Source of the DNA: Candidatus Nitrosoglobus terrae | GTDB taxonomy: Bacteria > Pseudomonadota > Gammaproteobacteria > Nitrosococcales > Nitrosococcaceae | Assembly (NCBI RefSeq): GCF_002356115.1 | Contig: NZ_AP014836.1 | Location: forward strand, 558,001-622,000 | DNA: 64,000 bases | Direction of reading: 5' to 3' | In this document: positions 50,883-60,858 of the stretch, one piece after another | Numbering within the stretch: the first letter of the stretch is position 1 | How the letters are laid out: every line of letters starts with the position of its first letter | Translations under genes and position numbers: made by a program | Notes under the pieces: model-generated | Database searches by the model: none | The model's input: the letters and a program-made list of their open reading frames with translations, nothing else | Told to the model about the DNA's origin: nothing

Positions 50883-51763
50883 GTATTTTAGTGGATGCTC
50901 AGACTCGCGTGATTTGCCAGGGATTTACGGGTAAGCAGGGCACTTTTCACTCCCAGCAGGCCTTGGCTTATGGTACCCAATTGGTAGGCGGAGTAACGCC
51001 AGGTAAAGGAGGACAGACTCATCTGGAGCAGCCAATATTTAATAGTGTAGCAGAAGCAGTAGCCGCTACTGGAGCTGATGCCACAATGATTTATGTTCCG
51101 GCTACTCTGGCAACAGATGCTATTTTTGAAGCGATGGATGCGGGAATAAAGCTTATTGTCTGTATCACTGAAGGAATCCCAGCGCTAGAAATGCTTAAAG
51201 TTAAAGCAGCTTTAGCGGATACTCAATCCAATCTGATAGGGCCTAACTGCCCAGGTATTATTACGCCTGGTGCCTGTAAAATTGGCATTATGCCGGGGAA
51301 TATTCACCAACCGGGGCGGGTAGGGATTATCTCCCGTTCAGGTACTTTAACTTATGAAGCAGTTTACCAAACAAGCCAGCAGGGGCTGGGTCAGAGTACT
51401 TGCGTGGGTATTGGTGGGGATCCTATCCAGGGAATGAGTTTTATTGATTGTTTACTGCTCTTTGAGCAAGATCCCCAAACGGAAGGGATTGTTTTAGTAG
51501 GTGAAATAGGCGGTAGCGCTGAAGAGGAGGCCGCTGAATATATTCAGCAATATGTTACTAAGCCAGTGGTGGCTTATATTGCCGGGGTGACCGCTCCTAA
51601 AGGTAGACGGATGGGTCATGCGGGGGCTATTATCAGCGGCGGCAAGGGAAGCGCTGAAGGTAAAATAAAAGCATTATTAGCGGCGGGGGTTTCTGTAGTA
51701 CACTCACCAGCACAGATAGGGGAATATATGGCTAAAGCGCTCAATGGAAGTAAGGGCGAGTAA
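50879..51763 (+). CDS. sucD: succinate--CoA ligase subunit alpha
   Basis: CoA-binding, phosphohistidine subunit partnering SucC. The 294-residue protein has [45 protein letters not shown], and the phosphorylated His in [15 protein letters not shown] (near residue 246). It shares a 4-base overlap with sucC; glnB follows after 46 bases. Confidence 0.97.
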   Translation: MSILVDAQTRVICQGFTGKQGTFHSQQALAYGTQLVGGVTPGKGGQTHLEQPIFNSVAEAVAATGADATMIYVPATLATDAIFEAMDAGIKLIVCITEGIPALEMLKVKAALADTQSNLIGPNCPGIITPGACKIGIMPGNIHQPGRVGIISRSGTLTYEAVYQTSQQGLGQSTCVGIGGDPIQGMSFIDCLLLFEQDPQTEGIVLVGEIGGSAEEEAAEYIQQYVTKPVVAYIAGVTAPKGRRMGHAGAIISGGKGSAEGKIKALLAAGVSVVHSPAQIGEYMAKALNGSKGE

Positions 51764-51809
51764 TCAGGTGAGGTTAGGAGTTGACGATATTCATCATAGA
51801 GGATAATAA

Positions 51810-52148
<339 letters not shown>

Positions 52149-52182
52149 TTATAGGGTTTAAGAAACCTAACTCAAACTATCT

Positions 52183-53001
52183 TTATTTAGTAATTTTTAA
52201 TTTCTTTAATTTTTTAATGTCGGGGTAAGTTGGGAAATTAGATTCCAACACCCGCAAATTTTCCTGCGCTAATTCCTGTAGGCCCAAGATTTTATACCCT
52301 CGTACAATAATGCTTAAAGCTTCAGGAATTGCGAGCGTACGCTGATAGTTCTCAATAACGTATTTGGCTCGATTAATAGCCCCAATATAAACGCCTCGGC
52401 GCATGTAGTATTGAGCTATATTAACTTCATGCTGAGCTAGGCGATTGCGTAGATAGACAATGCGTTGAGCGCTATCCTGGGCATATTGGCTCTTTGGGAA
52501 GCGTTTAACAAGGGTTTTGAAATCTTTTAACGCTTCCTCAGCAGAGGCTGGATCTCGCTGGGTTTCATCTTGAGGAACATATTTTTGGATAACCCCAACC
52601 CCTCGCTCAAAGTTAACTAACCCTTTAAGATACAGGGCGTAGTCCATATGATCATTTAAGGGATAGAGGTGAATAAACCGATCCAATGCCGCTAGAGCCG
52701 ATTCTGGCTCATTAGACTTATAATAAGCATAAGCAGATTCTAGTAATGCTTGTTGAGCGTAAGCCCCAAAGGGATAGCGAGATTCTAGCTGCTCATAGAG
52801 CTTAGCTGCTTTTTGATAATCCCCTACATCTAACGCCGATTTAGCTTCGGCATAGTATCGTTCTACTGTCCAATCATTTTCTTTTTTCTCTTTTGAAGCC
52901 TGTTTTTTATCTGATGTATGCTTTTTATCTCCACCAAATAACGAAGAGCAGCCAGCTAAAGAGAGTATTAACAATAAAAGAAGAAAACTAAGCGTTCGCA
53001 T
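52183..53001 (-). CDS. bamD: outer membrane protein assembly factor BamD
   Basis: Essential lipoprotein of the beta-barrel assembly machine. The 272-residue precursor has a lipobox LSLAGC with Cys18, then a charged linker (GGDKKHTSDKKQASKEKKE) and TPR repeats (about 45-250) such as YYAEAKSALDVGDYQKAAKLYEQL followed by RYPFGAYAQQALLESAYAYY. Length and pattern fit BamD. It converges with glnB and is upstream-divergent from the decayed L,D-transpeptidase. Confidence 0.95.
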   Translation of the reverse strand: MRTLSFLLLLLILSLAGCSSLFGGDKKHTSDKKQASKEKKENDWTVERYYAEAKSALDVGDYQKAAKLYEQLESRYPFGAYAQQALLESAYAYYKSNEPESALAALDRFIHLYPLNDHMDYALYLKGLVNFERGVGVIQKYVPQDETQRDPASAEEALKDFKTLVKRFPKSQYAQDSAQRIVYLRNRLAQHEVNIAQYYMRRGVYIGAINRAKYVIENYQRTLAIPEALSIIVRGYKILGLQELAQENLRVLESNFPTYPDIKKLKKLKITK

Positions 53002-53065
53002 ATAATTAGACTATCTCAACTGAATAAGCAGAGGAAGTTTATACTTAAATTAGGAATGAAGCCTA

Positions 53066-53928
53066 TTGTTATCATACCTCGCTGTCATAACGGTTAATGT
53101 TTCTCCCGTATTAGCAGTATGTTTTACGTTGACACTGGCAGGGGAGTCGGTGGTGGGGCAGAATTTATCTGTGCCGGCAAAAGCCTCTGAAACGCTGCTA
53201 GATATTGCCCATCGCTATGATATTGGCTATAGCGAAATTAAAGCGGCTAACCCAAATATTGGCCTATGGTTACCAATTCCCTCCCGATATGTATTGCTTT
53301 AAGCGCCATGGAAAGGGATTGTGATTAGTCTAGCTGAGATGCGATTATATTATTTTCTCCAACCCTCATCGGAGCAGCCAAGGATAGTGATTACCCATCC
53401 GATTGGGATTGGGCAAGAAGGCTAGTCTACGCCACTGGGGGTGACTTCTGTGGTAGGTAAAAAAAGGATCCGGTATGGACTCGCCAGAATCGATACGATT
53501 AGCTCGTGAGGCTGACGGAGCTTCCCTGCCTAGGCGAGTTCTGCCCAGCCCGGGTAATAACCCGCTTAGGAAATTTGCCTTGCGCCTAGGAATGCCCGGT
53601 TATTTGATTCATGGGACTAATCGTCCTTGGGGTGTAGGGATGCGGGTAAGTCATGGTTGCGTTCGATTTTATCCAGAGGATATAGAAAAGAGTTGGAACC
53701 CCAGTCAATATCGTTTATCAGCCATTTAAAGCTGGAATCAAGAACAATAGCCTGTATCTTGAGGCCCATGCCCCTATCCCTGCTTTAAAGCGAGGAAACC
53801 TAATGGATAGGGTTGTGGCTATCATTGCTATAACTGAAAAACCTATTTCCAAGCTTAATTGGAAGTTAGTCCATCAGATCGCTAGCCAGCATACTGGGAT
53901 GGCGACTCCAAATAATTACTTTGGATGA
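53066..53928 (+). pseudogene. decayed L,D-transpeptidase (ErfK/YbiS/YcfS type)
   Basis: Pieces of one ErfK-like protein are spread over different frames. The first frame gives a signal-like start, a LysM-like part (TLLDIAHRYDIGYSEIKAANP), a TAA at 53300, then in the same frame APWKGIVISLAEMRLYYF and HPIGIGQEG up to a TAG near 53424, then PLGVTSVVGKK. A second frame (53475-53729) carries the catalytic region LIHGTNRPWGVGMRVSHGCVRFYPEDIE, and a third frame carries the last part (VNIVYQPFKAGIKN to 53928). Order and motifs match a full-length L,D-transpeptidase, so at least two in-frame stops and two frameshifts have inactivated it. The adjacent Lpp/OprI-like lipoprotein is the kind of substrate such enzymes attach to peptidoglycan. 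Confidence 0.85.
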
Positions 53929-54252
53929 TTAGAAATTTTCGGGGTTAGCTGCTTACGTGTCGCAATTATCGGTTTATTTACATTCACCGGCTTAGCTCCT
54001 GCCAGGTGGCTCACTGCGTTTTTCCTGCTTCATCGGAGCCTTCATGGTCACTTGGGCTTGCCAAAAAGCTATCGTCGAGTTGTTGTGCTCCTCCATAGGC
54101 CTTACTTCCCGCGCTCCTCGCGGTAACCCTAGATGGAAAAGCATCCTATAACAGAAAAACACCACAATCAATACGCTTTATTGTGCCCTCACGCCCGGTG
54201 CTCCAATACATTGCTGGGGGGCGTTGCGCACCTTTGCGCTTCTTCAAAATCT
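53929..54252. other. 324-base gap between the transpeptidase pseudogene and the lipoprotein gene
   Basis: No recognisable gene. A 50-codon minus-strand frame (53992-54144) is open but unrecognised. A short inverted repeat of the type TTGCGCA/TTTGCGC lies near 54219-54240, just beyond the 3-prime end of the leftward lipoprotein gene, and may help end that transcript, but there is no T run after it. The GC content looks higher than in the AT-rich neighbours. Confidence 0.4.
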
Positions 54253-54582
54253 TTATTTTTTCATCGCTTTTTCAAACATGCGATCTGCTTTAGCGCAGCA
54301 CTGGGTGACGGCGTTAAGTGCCTTATCGGCAGTTTGTTGAGCAGTATCGGTCTTGGAGGAGATCTCCTCAATAGAGTCTGAGGCAAATTTAGCCGATCTT
54401 TGCGCCTCTTGGGCGGTCTCTTGCGCTTGATCAGCGCTCTTTTGTGCTGCCTGAACAAGGGTTTCTAGCCGTTTTATTTCGCTGGTTTTACCCGTAAACC
54501 AGCTAGTACAAGCGCCAAGCGGTAGTAAAAGAATGGTGATAGTGCTGAGTTTTAGAGTGCTATAAAAATTTTTTCTTATCAT
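54253..54582 (-). CDS. Lpp/OprI-like alanine-zipper lipoprotein
   Basis: A 109-residue lipoprotein. The signal ends in the lipobox LPLGAC, making Cys25 the lipid site. The mature part is a long alanine-rich heptad-repeat helix (SEIKRLETLVQAAQKSADQA, QETAQEAQRSAKFASDSIEE, TAQQTADKALNAV), like Lpp of E. coli and OprI of Pseudomonas but longer. The C-terminus is AMKK; a terminal lysine is the residue by which Lpp is linked to peptidoglycan. Two adjacent cysteines (TQCCAKAD) near the C-terminus are unusual. The gene is convergent with a decayed L,D-transpeptidase. Confidence 0.85.
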   Translation of the reverse strand: MIRKNFYSTLKLSTITILLLPLGACTSWFTGKTSEIKRLETLVQAAQKSADQAQETAQEAQRSAKFASDSIEEISSKTDTAQQTADKALNAVTQCCAKADRMFEKAMKK

Positions 54583-54800
54583 ATATCTCTTTAGGTTAAG
54601 AAGATAAGCTTTAAAAATTTTTCTAGCTTGCCTTAACAGCGTATTTTAAAAGCTAGCAGGAAAAATGAAAAAAATCCAATTTTTAGTCATTGCCTTGGAT
54701 AGAGACTTTAACCAGCGTATCATATAGCAATATTTACTAAGGTTACCTACCCGGTAATAGCCTCGGCTATTTTATTTTATCTGATGAAAGGCTCTATTTT

Positions 54801-55604
54801 ATGCATCCCCTCCTTAATATTGCAGTGCGCGCAGCACGAAGTGCTGGTAATTTAATTGTTCGTTCCCTAGATCGAGTCGATCACCTAGAAGTTACGGTAA
54901 AGGGGCGTAATGATTTTGTCAGCGATGTTGATCGCCGTGCTGAGCAAGAAATTATAAATATTATCCATAAAGCTTACCCAGATCATCAGATTCTAGCTGA
55001 GGAGGGAACTGGGCAAGCGGGGAAAAAAGAAGAGGATATTGTCTGGATTATTGACCCGCTAGATGGCACCACTAACTTTCTCCATAGTTTTCCTCAGTTT
55101 TCTATCTCCATTGGCATCAAGCATAGAGACTGGCTGCAGCATGCAGTGGTCTATGATCCTTTACGGCAAGAGCTATTTACTGCTTCTCGGGGAAATGGTG
55201 CTCACCTGAATGATCGGCGGATAAGAGTCAGCCGGCAAAAAGGATTGGAGGGCGCTTTACTAGGAACGGGCTTTCCCTTTAAAAAACATCAATATCTGGA
55301 CTGTTATCTTACGACCTTTAGAGCCTTATTTCAGTACGCGAGCGATATCCGACGACCCGGATCTGCTGCTTTAGATCTGGCCTATGTAGCTGCAGGTCGT
55401 TTAGATGGTTTTTGGGAGCTTGATCTGGCCCAGTGGGATATTGCCGCTGGAGTACTACTCATCCAAGAATCGGGGGGAATTGTTACTGATTTTGCGGGAG
55501 GCCATGATTTTTTAACTACGGGTCATGTGATCGCAGGAAACCCAGCAGTTCATAAGGCTATCCTCCAGACTATCCAGCCGTTGATAATCGATGATCTACG
55601 TTAG
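54801..55604 (+). CDS. suhB: inositol monophosphatase family protein (SuhB type)
   Basis: Mg-dependent phosphatase fold of 267 residues. Metal-binding motifs are seen: EEGTG (Glu) in LAEEGTGQAG, DPLDGTTNF (about 87-95), and the C-terminal WDIAAGVLLIQESGG (near 213-227). NDFVSDVDRRAE near the N-terminus is typical of SuhB. In E. coli SuhB also acts in rRNA antitermination with NusA; whether this one does cannot be seen. It stands alone between the lipoprotein gene and typA. Confidence 0.93.
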   Translation: MHPLLNIAVRAARSAGNLIVRSLDRVDHLEVTVKGRNDFVSDVDRRAEQEIINIIHKAYPDHQILAEEGTGQAGKKEEDIVWIIDPLDGTTNFLHSFPQFSISIGIKHRDWLQHAVVYDPLRQELFTASRGNGAHLNDRRIRVSRQKGLEGALLGTGFPFKKHQYLDCYLTTFRALFQYASDIRRPGSAALDLAYVAAGRLDGFWELDLAQWDIAAGVLLIQESGGIVTDFAGGHDFLTTGHVIAGNPAVHKAILQTIQPLIIDDLR

Positions 55605-55660
55605 TTAACACACACTTATTCTTAAATTACCTAGGGATTTAATTACATTGGTTGCCTTAT

Positions 55661-57490
55661 ATGCTCAATAAACTTCGTAATATTGCCATTATTGCCCATG
55701 TAGATCATGGTAAAACCACTTTAGTGGATCAGCTCCTGAAACAGTCCGGTACTTTTGGGGAGTGGGAAACAGTAGCAGAGCGAGTGCTTGATTCTAATGA
55801 TATTGAGCGGGAACGCGGTATTACCATTTTGGCTAAAAATACGGCCATTGAGTGGAATGATTACCGGATTAATATTGTGGATACTCCCGGTCATGCAGAT
55901 TTTGGCGGCGAGGTAGAACGGGTACTTTCCATGGTGGATTCAGTGCTGTTGTTGGTGGATGCGGTGGATGGTCCTATGCCTCAAACCCGTTTTGTCACCC
56001 AGAAAGCGTTTGCCATGGGTCTACATCCTATTGTGGTCATCAATAAAATTGATCGACCCGGTAGTCGCCCAAGCTGGGTATTGGATCAAACCTTTGATCT
56101 GTTTGACCGTTTAGGCGCTACCGAGAAGCAACTGGATTTTCCCGTAATTTATACCTCAGCCCTACATGGCTATGCGGGGCTTGATCCCCAGGTACGATCT
56201 GGGGATATGACTCCGTTGTTTCAGGCCATTATCCACTATGTTTCCCCGCCTGATGTGGATCTAGAAGGTCCGTTTCAGATGCAGATTAGTAGCTTGGATT
56301 ATAGTAGCTACGTAGGCGCCATTGGCATTGGCCGTATCCAGCGAGGGGTGATAAAAACTAATCTTCCGGTGGAAATTATCGATCGGGAGGGAATCCGGCG
56401 TAAAGGGCGGGTATTGCAAGTGATGGGATTTATTGGTCTTAAGCGCACGGAGATCCCAGAAGCGAGGGCTGGCGATATTATTGCAATTTCAGGGATCGAT
56501 AATTTACGTATTTCTGATACTCTTTGCGATCCTAGTCAAGTGCAAGGGCTACCCCCCCTAACGGTAGATGAACCGACGGTCAGTATGACCTTTCAGGTCA
56601 ATAATTCCCCGTTTGCAGGCCGAGAAGGTAAATATATTACCAGTCGCCAGCTACGGGATCGTTTATTCCGAGAGCTTATTCATAATGTCGCTTTACGGGT
56701 TGAAGAGGGCGAAGATCCAGATAAATTCAAAGTGTCAGGCCGAGGTGAGCTGCATTTATCTATCTTGATTGAGAATATGCGGCGGGAGGGTTACGAGCTG
56801 GGGGTATCGCGACCCGAGGTGATTGTTAAAGAAATTGATGGAGAATTGTGTGAACCTTATGAATTATTTGTTGCCGATGTAGAAGAGGAGACTCAAGGGG
56901 CAGTGATGGAAAAGCTGGGAGAGCGTAAAGGCGATCTCAGTAATATGGTGCCTGATGGTAAAGGGCGGGTGCGTTTGGAGTATATGATCCCTTCCCGAGG
57001 CTTAATTGGGTTTCAGACGGAGTTTATGACTGCGACCTCCGGTACTGGGCTGATGTACCACGTGTTTGATCATTACGGCCCCATTAAAAAAGGCGCGATG
57101 GTGTATCGTAACAATGGGGTTTTGATAGCAACGGGGGTGGGTAAAGCCTTGGGCTATGCGTTGTTTAAGCTGCAAGAACGGGGGCGGCTTTTTATCAGCC
57201 CAGGGGCTGAAGTCTATGAGGGCATGATTATTGGTATTCACTGTCGGGAAAATGATCTAGTCGTTAATCCTTTAAAGGCTAAGCAGCTGACCAATATCCG
57301 CGCGGCGGGGAGTGATGAAAATATTTTGCTCACCCCACCGATACAACTGAGTTTAGAGCAAGCGCTAGAGTTTATTAGCGAAGATGAGTTGGTTGAGGTC
57401 ACGCCTAAGCATATCCGGTTACGTAAGAAGTTTTTGTTAGAGAATGATAGAAAACGGGCAGCGCGGAGCAAGCTAGCAGCGGGGGAGTGA
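55661..57490 (+). CDS. typA: translational GTPase TypA/BipA
   Basis: Ribosome-binding GTPase of the EF-G class with roles in 50S assembly and stress response. The 609-residue protein has G1 AHVDHGKTT, G2 in RERGITI, G3 DTPGHADFGGE and G4 NKIDRP, then the EF-G-like domains and the BipA-specific C-terminal domain (GLIGFQTEFMTATSGTGLM). The ATG at 55661 is preferred because it gives MLNKLRNIAIIAHVDHGKTT, the normal start; a TTG at 55652 would add three residues. Confidence 0.97.
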   Translation: MLNKLRNIAIIAHVDHGKTTLVDQLLKQSGTFGEWETVAERVLDSNDIERERGITILAKNTAIEWNDYRINIVDTPGHADFGGEVERVLSMVDSVLLLVDAVDGPMPQTRFVTQKAFAMGLHPIVVINKIDRPGSRPSWVLDQTFDLFDRLGATEKQLDFPVIYTSALHGYAGLDPQVRSGDMTPLFQAIIHYVSPPDVDLEGPFQMQISSLDYSSYVGAIGIGRIQRGVIKTNLPVEIIDREGIRRKGRVLQVMGFIGLKRTEIPEARAGDIIAISGIDNLRISDTLCDPSQVQGLPPLTVDEPTVSMTFQVNNSPFAGREGKYITSRQLRDRLFRELIHNVALRVEEGEDPDKFKVSGRGELHLSILIENMRREGYELGVSRPEVIVKEIDGELCEPYELFVADVEEETQGAVMEKLGERKGDLSNMVPDGKGRVRLEYMIPSRGLIGFQTEFMTATSGTGLMYHVFDHYGPIKKGAMVYRNNGVLIATGVGKALGYALFKLQERGRLFISPGAEVYEGMIIGIHCRENDLVVNPLKAKQLTNIRAAGSDENILLTPPIQLSLEQALEFISEDELVEVTPKHIRLRKKFLLENDRKRAARSKLAAGE

Positions 57491-57494
57491 GTGG

Positions 57495-57728
57495 ATGCAG
57501 TTTTTGTTATTGGGGCTGATGCTGTTTTTAGTTTACACGTTGTTAAAAAAACAGCTAAAGAATTACCAAATTGGCCGAAAAAATAAGGAGGAAAAGATCG
57601 CCCAATCCATGGTGCGTTGTGCCTATTGTGATGTTTTTTTACCTGAGAATGAGGCACTAACAGCGGGCAAACATTATTTTTGTTGCCGCGAGCACTGGGA
57701 ATTGGGGTCAAAGCATAAAAAAACATAA
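57495..57728 (+). CDS. PP0621 family protein
   Basis: A 77-residue protein with one N-terminal transmembrane helix (about 2-17, QFLLLGLMLFLVYTLL), a basic linker and a small metal-binding-like domain with CAYCDVFLPENEAL and HYFCCREHW (Cys and His pairs that could bind zinc). This is the pattern of the PP0621 family, which in Pseudomonas and relatives sits just upstream of a PilS-like sensor kinase, as here. Its function is unknown. It is 4 bases after typA and 14 bases before the kinase gene. Confidence 0.88.
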   Translation: MQFLLLGLMLFLVYTLLKKQLKNYQIGRKNKEEKIAQSMVRCAYCDVFLPENEALTAGKHYFCCREHWELGSKHKKT

Positions 57729-57742
57729 ATCTAAGGGAGTTT

Positions 57743-59359
57743 ATGGTAAAGGTAAGCAACAATGTAGCAATAGATGCGGATATCGCTTGGCGGCTGTTAA
57801 TTATTTTCTGCGCTTATCGCTTGCTAATGGTTTCTGCATTTTGGTGTGCTATCGTTATTGAGGTAGCGCCCCCCCTGCTGGGTCAGCTTTATCCTAGTCT
57901 ATTCTTTGTGACCAGTTTGATCTATGGCGCGGTGGCGATTGTTTTTATGCTGCTGGCCGCTACGCGCGTCAGTGGCTTTTATTTTCAGGTACTACTCCAG
58001 CTAGGGATCGATATTGGCGTGATTACCCTACTAATGCACGCTAGTGATGGGGTATCCAGTGGCTTAGGGATGCTGTTAATCATGGTGATTGCGGCTGGAG
58101 GAATTTTAATCTCTGGTTATATTGCCACCGCGCTAGCAGCTATAGCCGCCTTAGCCGTGCTGTTTGAGCATTCTTATCTGGTTTTTTTCCAAGGGATTGA
58201 TACCGATAGCCATTATACCCAAGCGGGTTTATTAGGCATGGCTTTTTTCGCTACCGCATTACTCTCCCAAGTATTGATGGCTAGAGCGCGTAAAAGCGAA
58301 AAGCTAGTGGTGCAACGAGAGCGGGATCTAGCCAATTTAGATCAGCTCAATGAATATATTGTGCAGCAGTTGAAAGTAGGGGTTTTAGTGGTGGCTCATA
58401 ATGGCGCTATCCGGCTTATCAACCAGATGGGACGAGAATTATTAGCCTTACCAGCGAAAGAATCTCTTAAGCATTTATCCATAAAATTAATCCCCTCCTT
58501 GGCGGATCGGTTCACCGAATGGCAACAAAATCCTACGTGGTATCAACCTAAAACGATTTATGTCGATTTAAACCAACCTGAGATCCAAGTTAAATTCATT
58601 AGCTTAGGTGCTTCTTATGGAACTTTGATCTTTTTAGAGGATACCTCAGTCATTGCTCGCCAAGCCCAGCAGCTTAAGCTGGCTTCTTTAGGCCGGTTAA
58701 CCGCCAGTATTGCCCATGAAATCCGTAATCCTTTAGGCGCTATTAGCCACGCCGCTCAACTGCTGGATGAATCTGCTGCTTTGCACCATACCGATGAACG
58801 TCAGCTGTTAAAGATTATCTTAAGTCATTGTGATCGGGTTAACAGTATTATTAAAAACGTGTTACAACTTGGCTATCAAGGCCCAAGTTTATTGGATTCC
58901 ATCGCCTTAAAGCCATGGTTAACGAGTTTTCTGGAAGAATTTTGTGCCACTAAGGAAATTCACCTAGAGCAAGTGGCTCTGCAGGTAGATCCAGAGCACG
59001 CGCAAGCCTATGCCAATCCCTCTCAGCTTTATCAGATTGTCTGGAACCTTTGCGATAATGCGTGGCGGCATGCCCAAGGTTCTGGCTATCCGCCTTATTT
59101 CCAAATTATAGCCGGCATAGAAGAGCATAGCCGTCAGGTGTTTTTAGAGGTGATTGATACCGGTTCGGGGGTTCCCAATGAGATTGCTGAGAAAATATTC
59201 GAGCCTTTTTTCTCCACTCAAGGTACCGGATTAGGGCTGTATCTAGTACAAGAGTTGTGCGAGCGCAATGGTGCTACCATCCAGTATTTCCCCGGACCCA
59301 AGGGCGGAAGCTGTTTTCGGATTTGCTTTATTTCCGGGGCTGAAATTAATGCCCCATGA
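57743..59359 (+). CDS. pilS: two-component sensor histidine kinase, PilS-like
   Basis: A 538-residue membrane kinase. About six transmembrane helices occupy residues 15-185, as in PilS, followed by a PAS-like region (about 205-300), the phosphoacceptor His in SIAHEIRNPLGAISHAAQLL, and an HATPase domain with the N box (LYQIVWNLCDNAWRHA), DTGSGVP and GTGLGLYLVQ. The family senses pilin level in the membrane and phosphorylates PilR. The start lies 14 bases after the PP0621 gene and the stop overlaps the pilR-like start (ATGA). A pilin gene follows, supporting the assignment. Confidence 0.92.
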   Translation: MVKVSNNVAIDADIAWRLLIIFCAYRLLMVSAFWCAIVIEVAPPLLGQLYPSLFFVTSLIYGAVAIVFMLLAATRVSGFYFQVLLQLGIDIGVITLLMHASDGVSSGLGMLLIMVIAAGGILISGYIATALAAIAALAVLFEHSYLVFFQGIDTDSHYTQAGLLGMAFFATALLSQVLMARARKSEKLVVQRERDLANLDQLNEYIVQQLKVGVLVVAHNGAIRLINQMGRELLALPAKESLKHLSIKLIPSLADRFTEWQQNPTWYQPKTIYVDLNQPEIQVKFISLGASYGTLIFLEDTSVIARQAQQLKLASLGRLTASIAHEIRNPLGAISHAAQLLDESAALHHTDERQLLKIILSHCDRVNSIIKNVLQLGYQGPSLLDSIALKPWLTSFLEEFCATKEIHLEQVALQVDPEHAQAYANPSQLYQIVWNLCDNAWRHAQGSGYPPYFQIIAGIEEHSRQVFLEVIDTGSGVPNEIAEKIFEPFFSTQGTGLGLYLVQELCERNGATIQYFPGPKGGSCFRICFISGAEINAP

Positions 59360-60687
59360 GGACTTCACCCCTAGCCCTCATTGTTGATGATGAGCCAGAT
59401 ATCCTAGCTCTGCTGGAGCTAACCCTCGCCCCCATGGGGATCCGCTGCCAAAAAGCCGCCAATCTTGAACAGGCGCAGCAATGCCTCCAGCAGCAAGGGT
59501 TTAATTTGTGCCTGACGGATATGCGCTTACCCGATGGAGATGGGATTACGCTGGTGAAACACATTAATCAGGCGTATCCCCAACTGCCTGTTGCCGTCAT
59601 CACCGCCCACGGCAATGTGGAAGCGGCGGTCACGGCGTTAAAATCTGGGGCGTTTGATTTTATTTCCAAACCAGTGGATCTGGGCACTCTCCGTAATTTG
59701 GTCAACACCGCCCTGAAATTGCCCTCCACCTATCCGCAAAAAGAGCGCCGGACTCGCCACCAACTACTAGGGGAATCCCCTCCCATGCGGGTCGTGCGCG
59801 CCCAGATTGCTAAATTAGCCCGCAGCCAAGCGCCAGTTTATATTAGTGGTGAATCTGGCACCGGCAAAGAGCTAGTGGCGCGGCTCATCCACGCCCAAAG
59901 CCCACGTTCGGCAGGGCCGTTTGTACCTGTCAACTGTGGCGCTATCCCGGATTCTTTGCTGGAAAGTGAATTTTTTGGCTATGAAAAAGGCAGTTTTACC
60001 GGCGCTCATCGAGACAAGGCGGGATTATTTCAGAGTTCTGAAGGGGGTACGCTGTTTTTAGATGAAGTGGGGGATTTATCCTTAGCTATGCAGGTGAAAC
60101 TATTGCGCGCCATTCAAGAGCGAGCGGTACGGCCTTTGGGAAGTGCGAGTGAAATCTCAGTAGATGTTCGCATTCTCTCCGCCACTCATCAAGATCTGGC
60201 GTTATTAGTTAAGCGGGGAGAATTTCGTCAAGATCTGTTCTATCGGCTGAATATTATTGAGCTGCCTCTGCCGCCCTTAAGAGCGCGATCAACGGATATC
60301 CCCGCCTTGGCAGATCATATCCTTACGCGGCTAGCGGCCACGAATCAAATGATCTGTCCCCAACTCACCCCCGAAGCGCTGGCAAAACTCCAAGCCTATC
60401 ATTTTCCTGGGAATGTGCGGGAGCTAGAAAATATCTTGGAACGGGCGCTGATTTTGCGGGAAGAGGAATTGATTCAGGTGGAGGATCTCCAGTTACCGGT
60501 AACTAGCCATGGCCTTAGTTCAACTCTTACGGTTGATTCCTTAGAAAACCGGCTTGAATCTGTGGAAAAACAAGCCATCCTCCACGCTTTAGCCCAGACC
60601 GGCTATAACAAAACCGCGGCGGCTAAATTGTTGGGGATCACGTTTCGCGCCCTGCGCTATCGGCTGAAAAAATTGGATCTGGAATAA
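59356..60687 (+). CDS. pilR: sigma-54-dependent response regulator, PilR-like
   Basis: A 443-residue NtrC-family activator. The receiver domain (about 1-120) has the acidic pair DDEPD and the phosphorylated Asp in LTDMRLPDGDG. The AAA+ domain (about 135-375) has Walker A GESGTGKE, the GAFTGA loop appearing as GSFTGA, and Walker B GGTLFLDEVGDL. The Fis-type helix-turn-helix at the C-terminus is NKTAAAKLLGITFRALRYRLKKL. The GSFTGA variant (Ser for Ala) is found in active family members. It lies before a pilin gene with a sigma-54-like promoter, as expected for PilR. Confidence 0.93.
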   Translation: MRTSPLALIVDDEPDILALLELTLAPMGIRCQKAANLEQAQQCLQQQGFNLCLTDMRLPDGDGITLVKHINQAYPQLPVAVITAHGNVEAAVTALKSGAFDFISKPVDLGTLRNLVNTALKLPSTYPQKERRTRHQLLGESPPMRVVRAQIAKLARSQAPVYISGESGTGKELVARLIHAQSPRSAGPFVPVNCGAIPDSLLESEFFGYEKGSFTGAHRDKAGLFQSSEGGTLFLDEVGDLSLAMQVKLLRAIQERAVRPLGSASEISVDVRILSATHQDLALLVKRGEFRQDLFYRLNIIELPLPPLRARSTDIPALADHILTRLAATNQMICPQLTPEALAKLQAYHFPGNVRELENILERALILREEELIQVEDLQLPVTSHGLSSTLTVDSLENRLESVEKQAILHALAQTGYNKTAAAKLLGITFRALRYRLKKLDLE

Positions 60688-60858
60688 TTGGGGCGGCAAC
60701 CGCTGCTTTGTTTAAAACCCTCAAATCGGCTTTCCTCAGTCCCGCCTAGGGTGGGGGCTTGCCCTGATTATTGCTTGATTTCCGGTGGGTAAGCGTTATT
60801 GGTCTCTAGCTATGGATTCCGCTGTTTTTCTTTATTTATACCCATCCCTATCAATTTC

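Noticed and set aside
54219-54240. TTGCGCA/TTTGCGC-type repeat considered as terminator of the lipoprotein gene
   Set aside because: The stem is only about five pairs and no T run follows on the minus strand.
57238-57762. A 174-codon minus-strand open frame
   Set aside because: It is antisense to the end of typA and to the PP0621 gene, both of which are clear genes with conserved motifs; the antisense product has no recognisable features.
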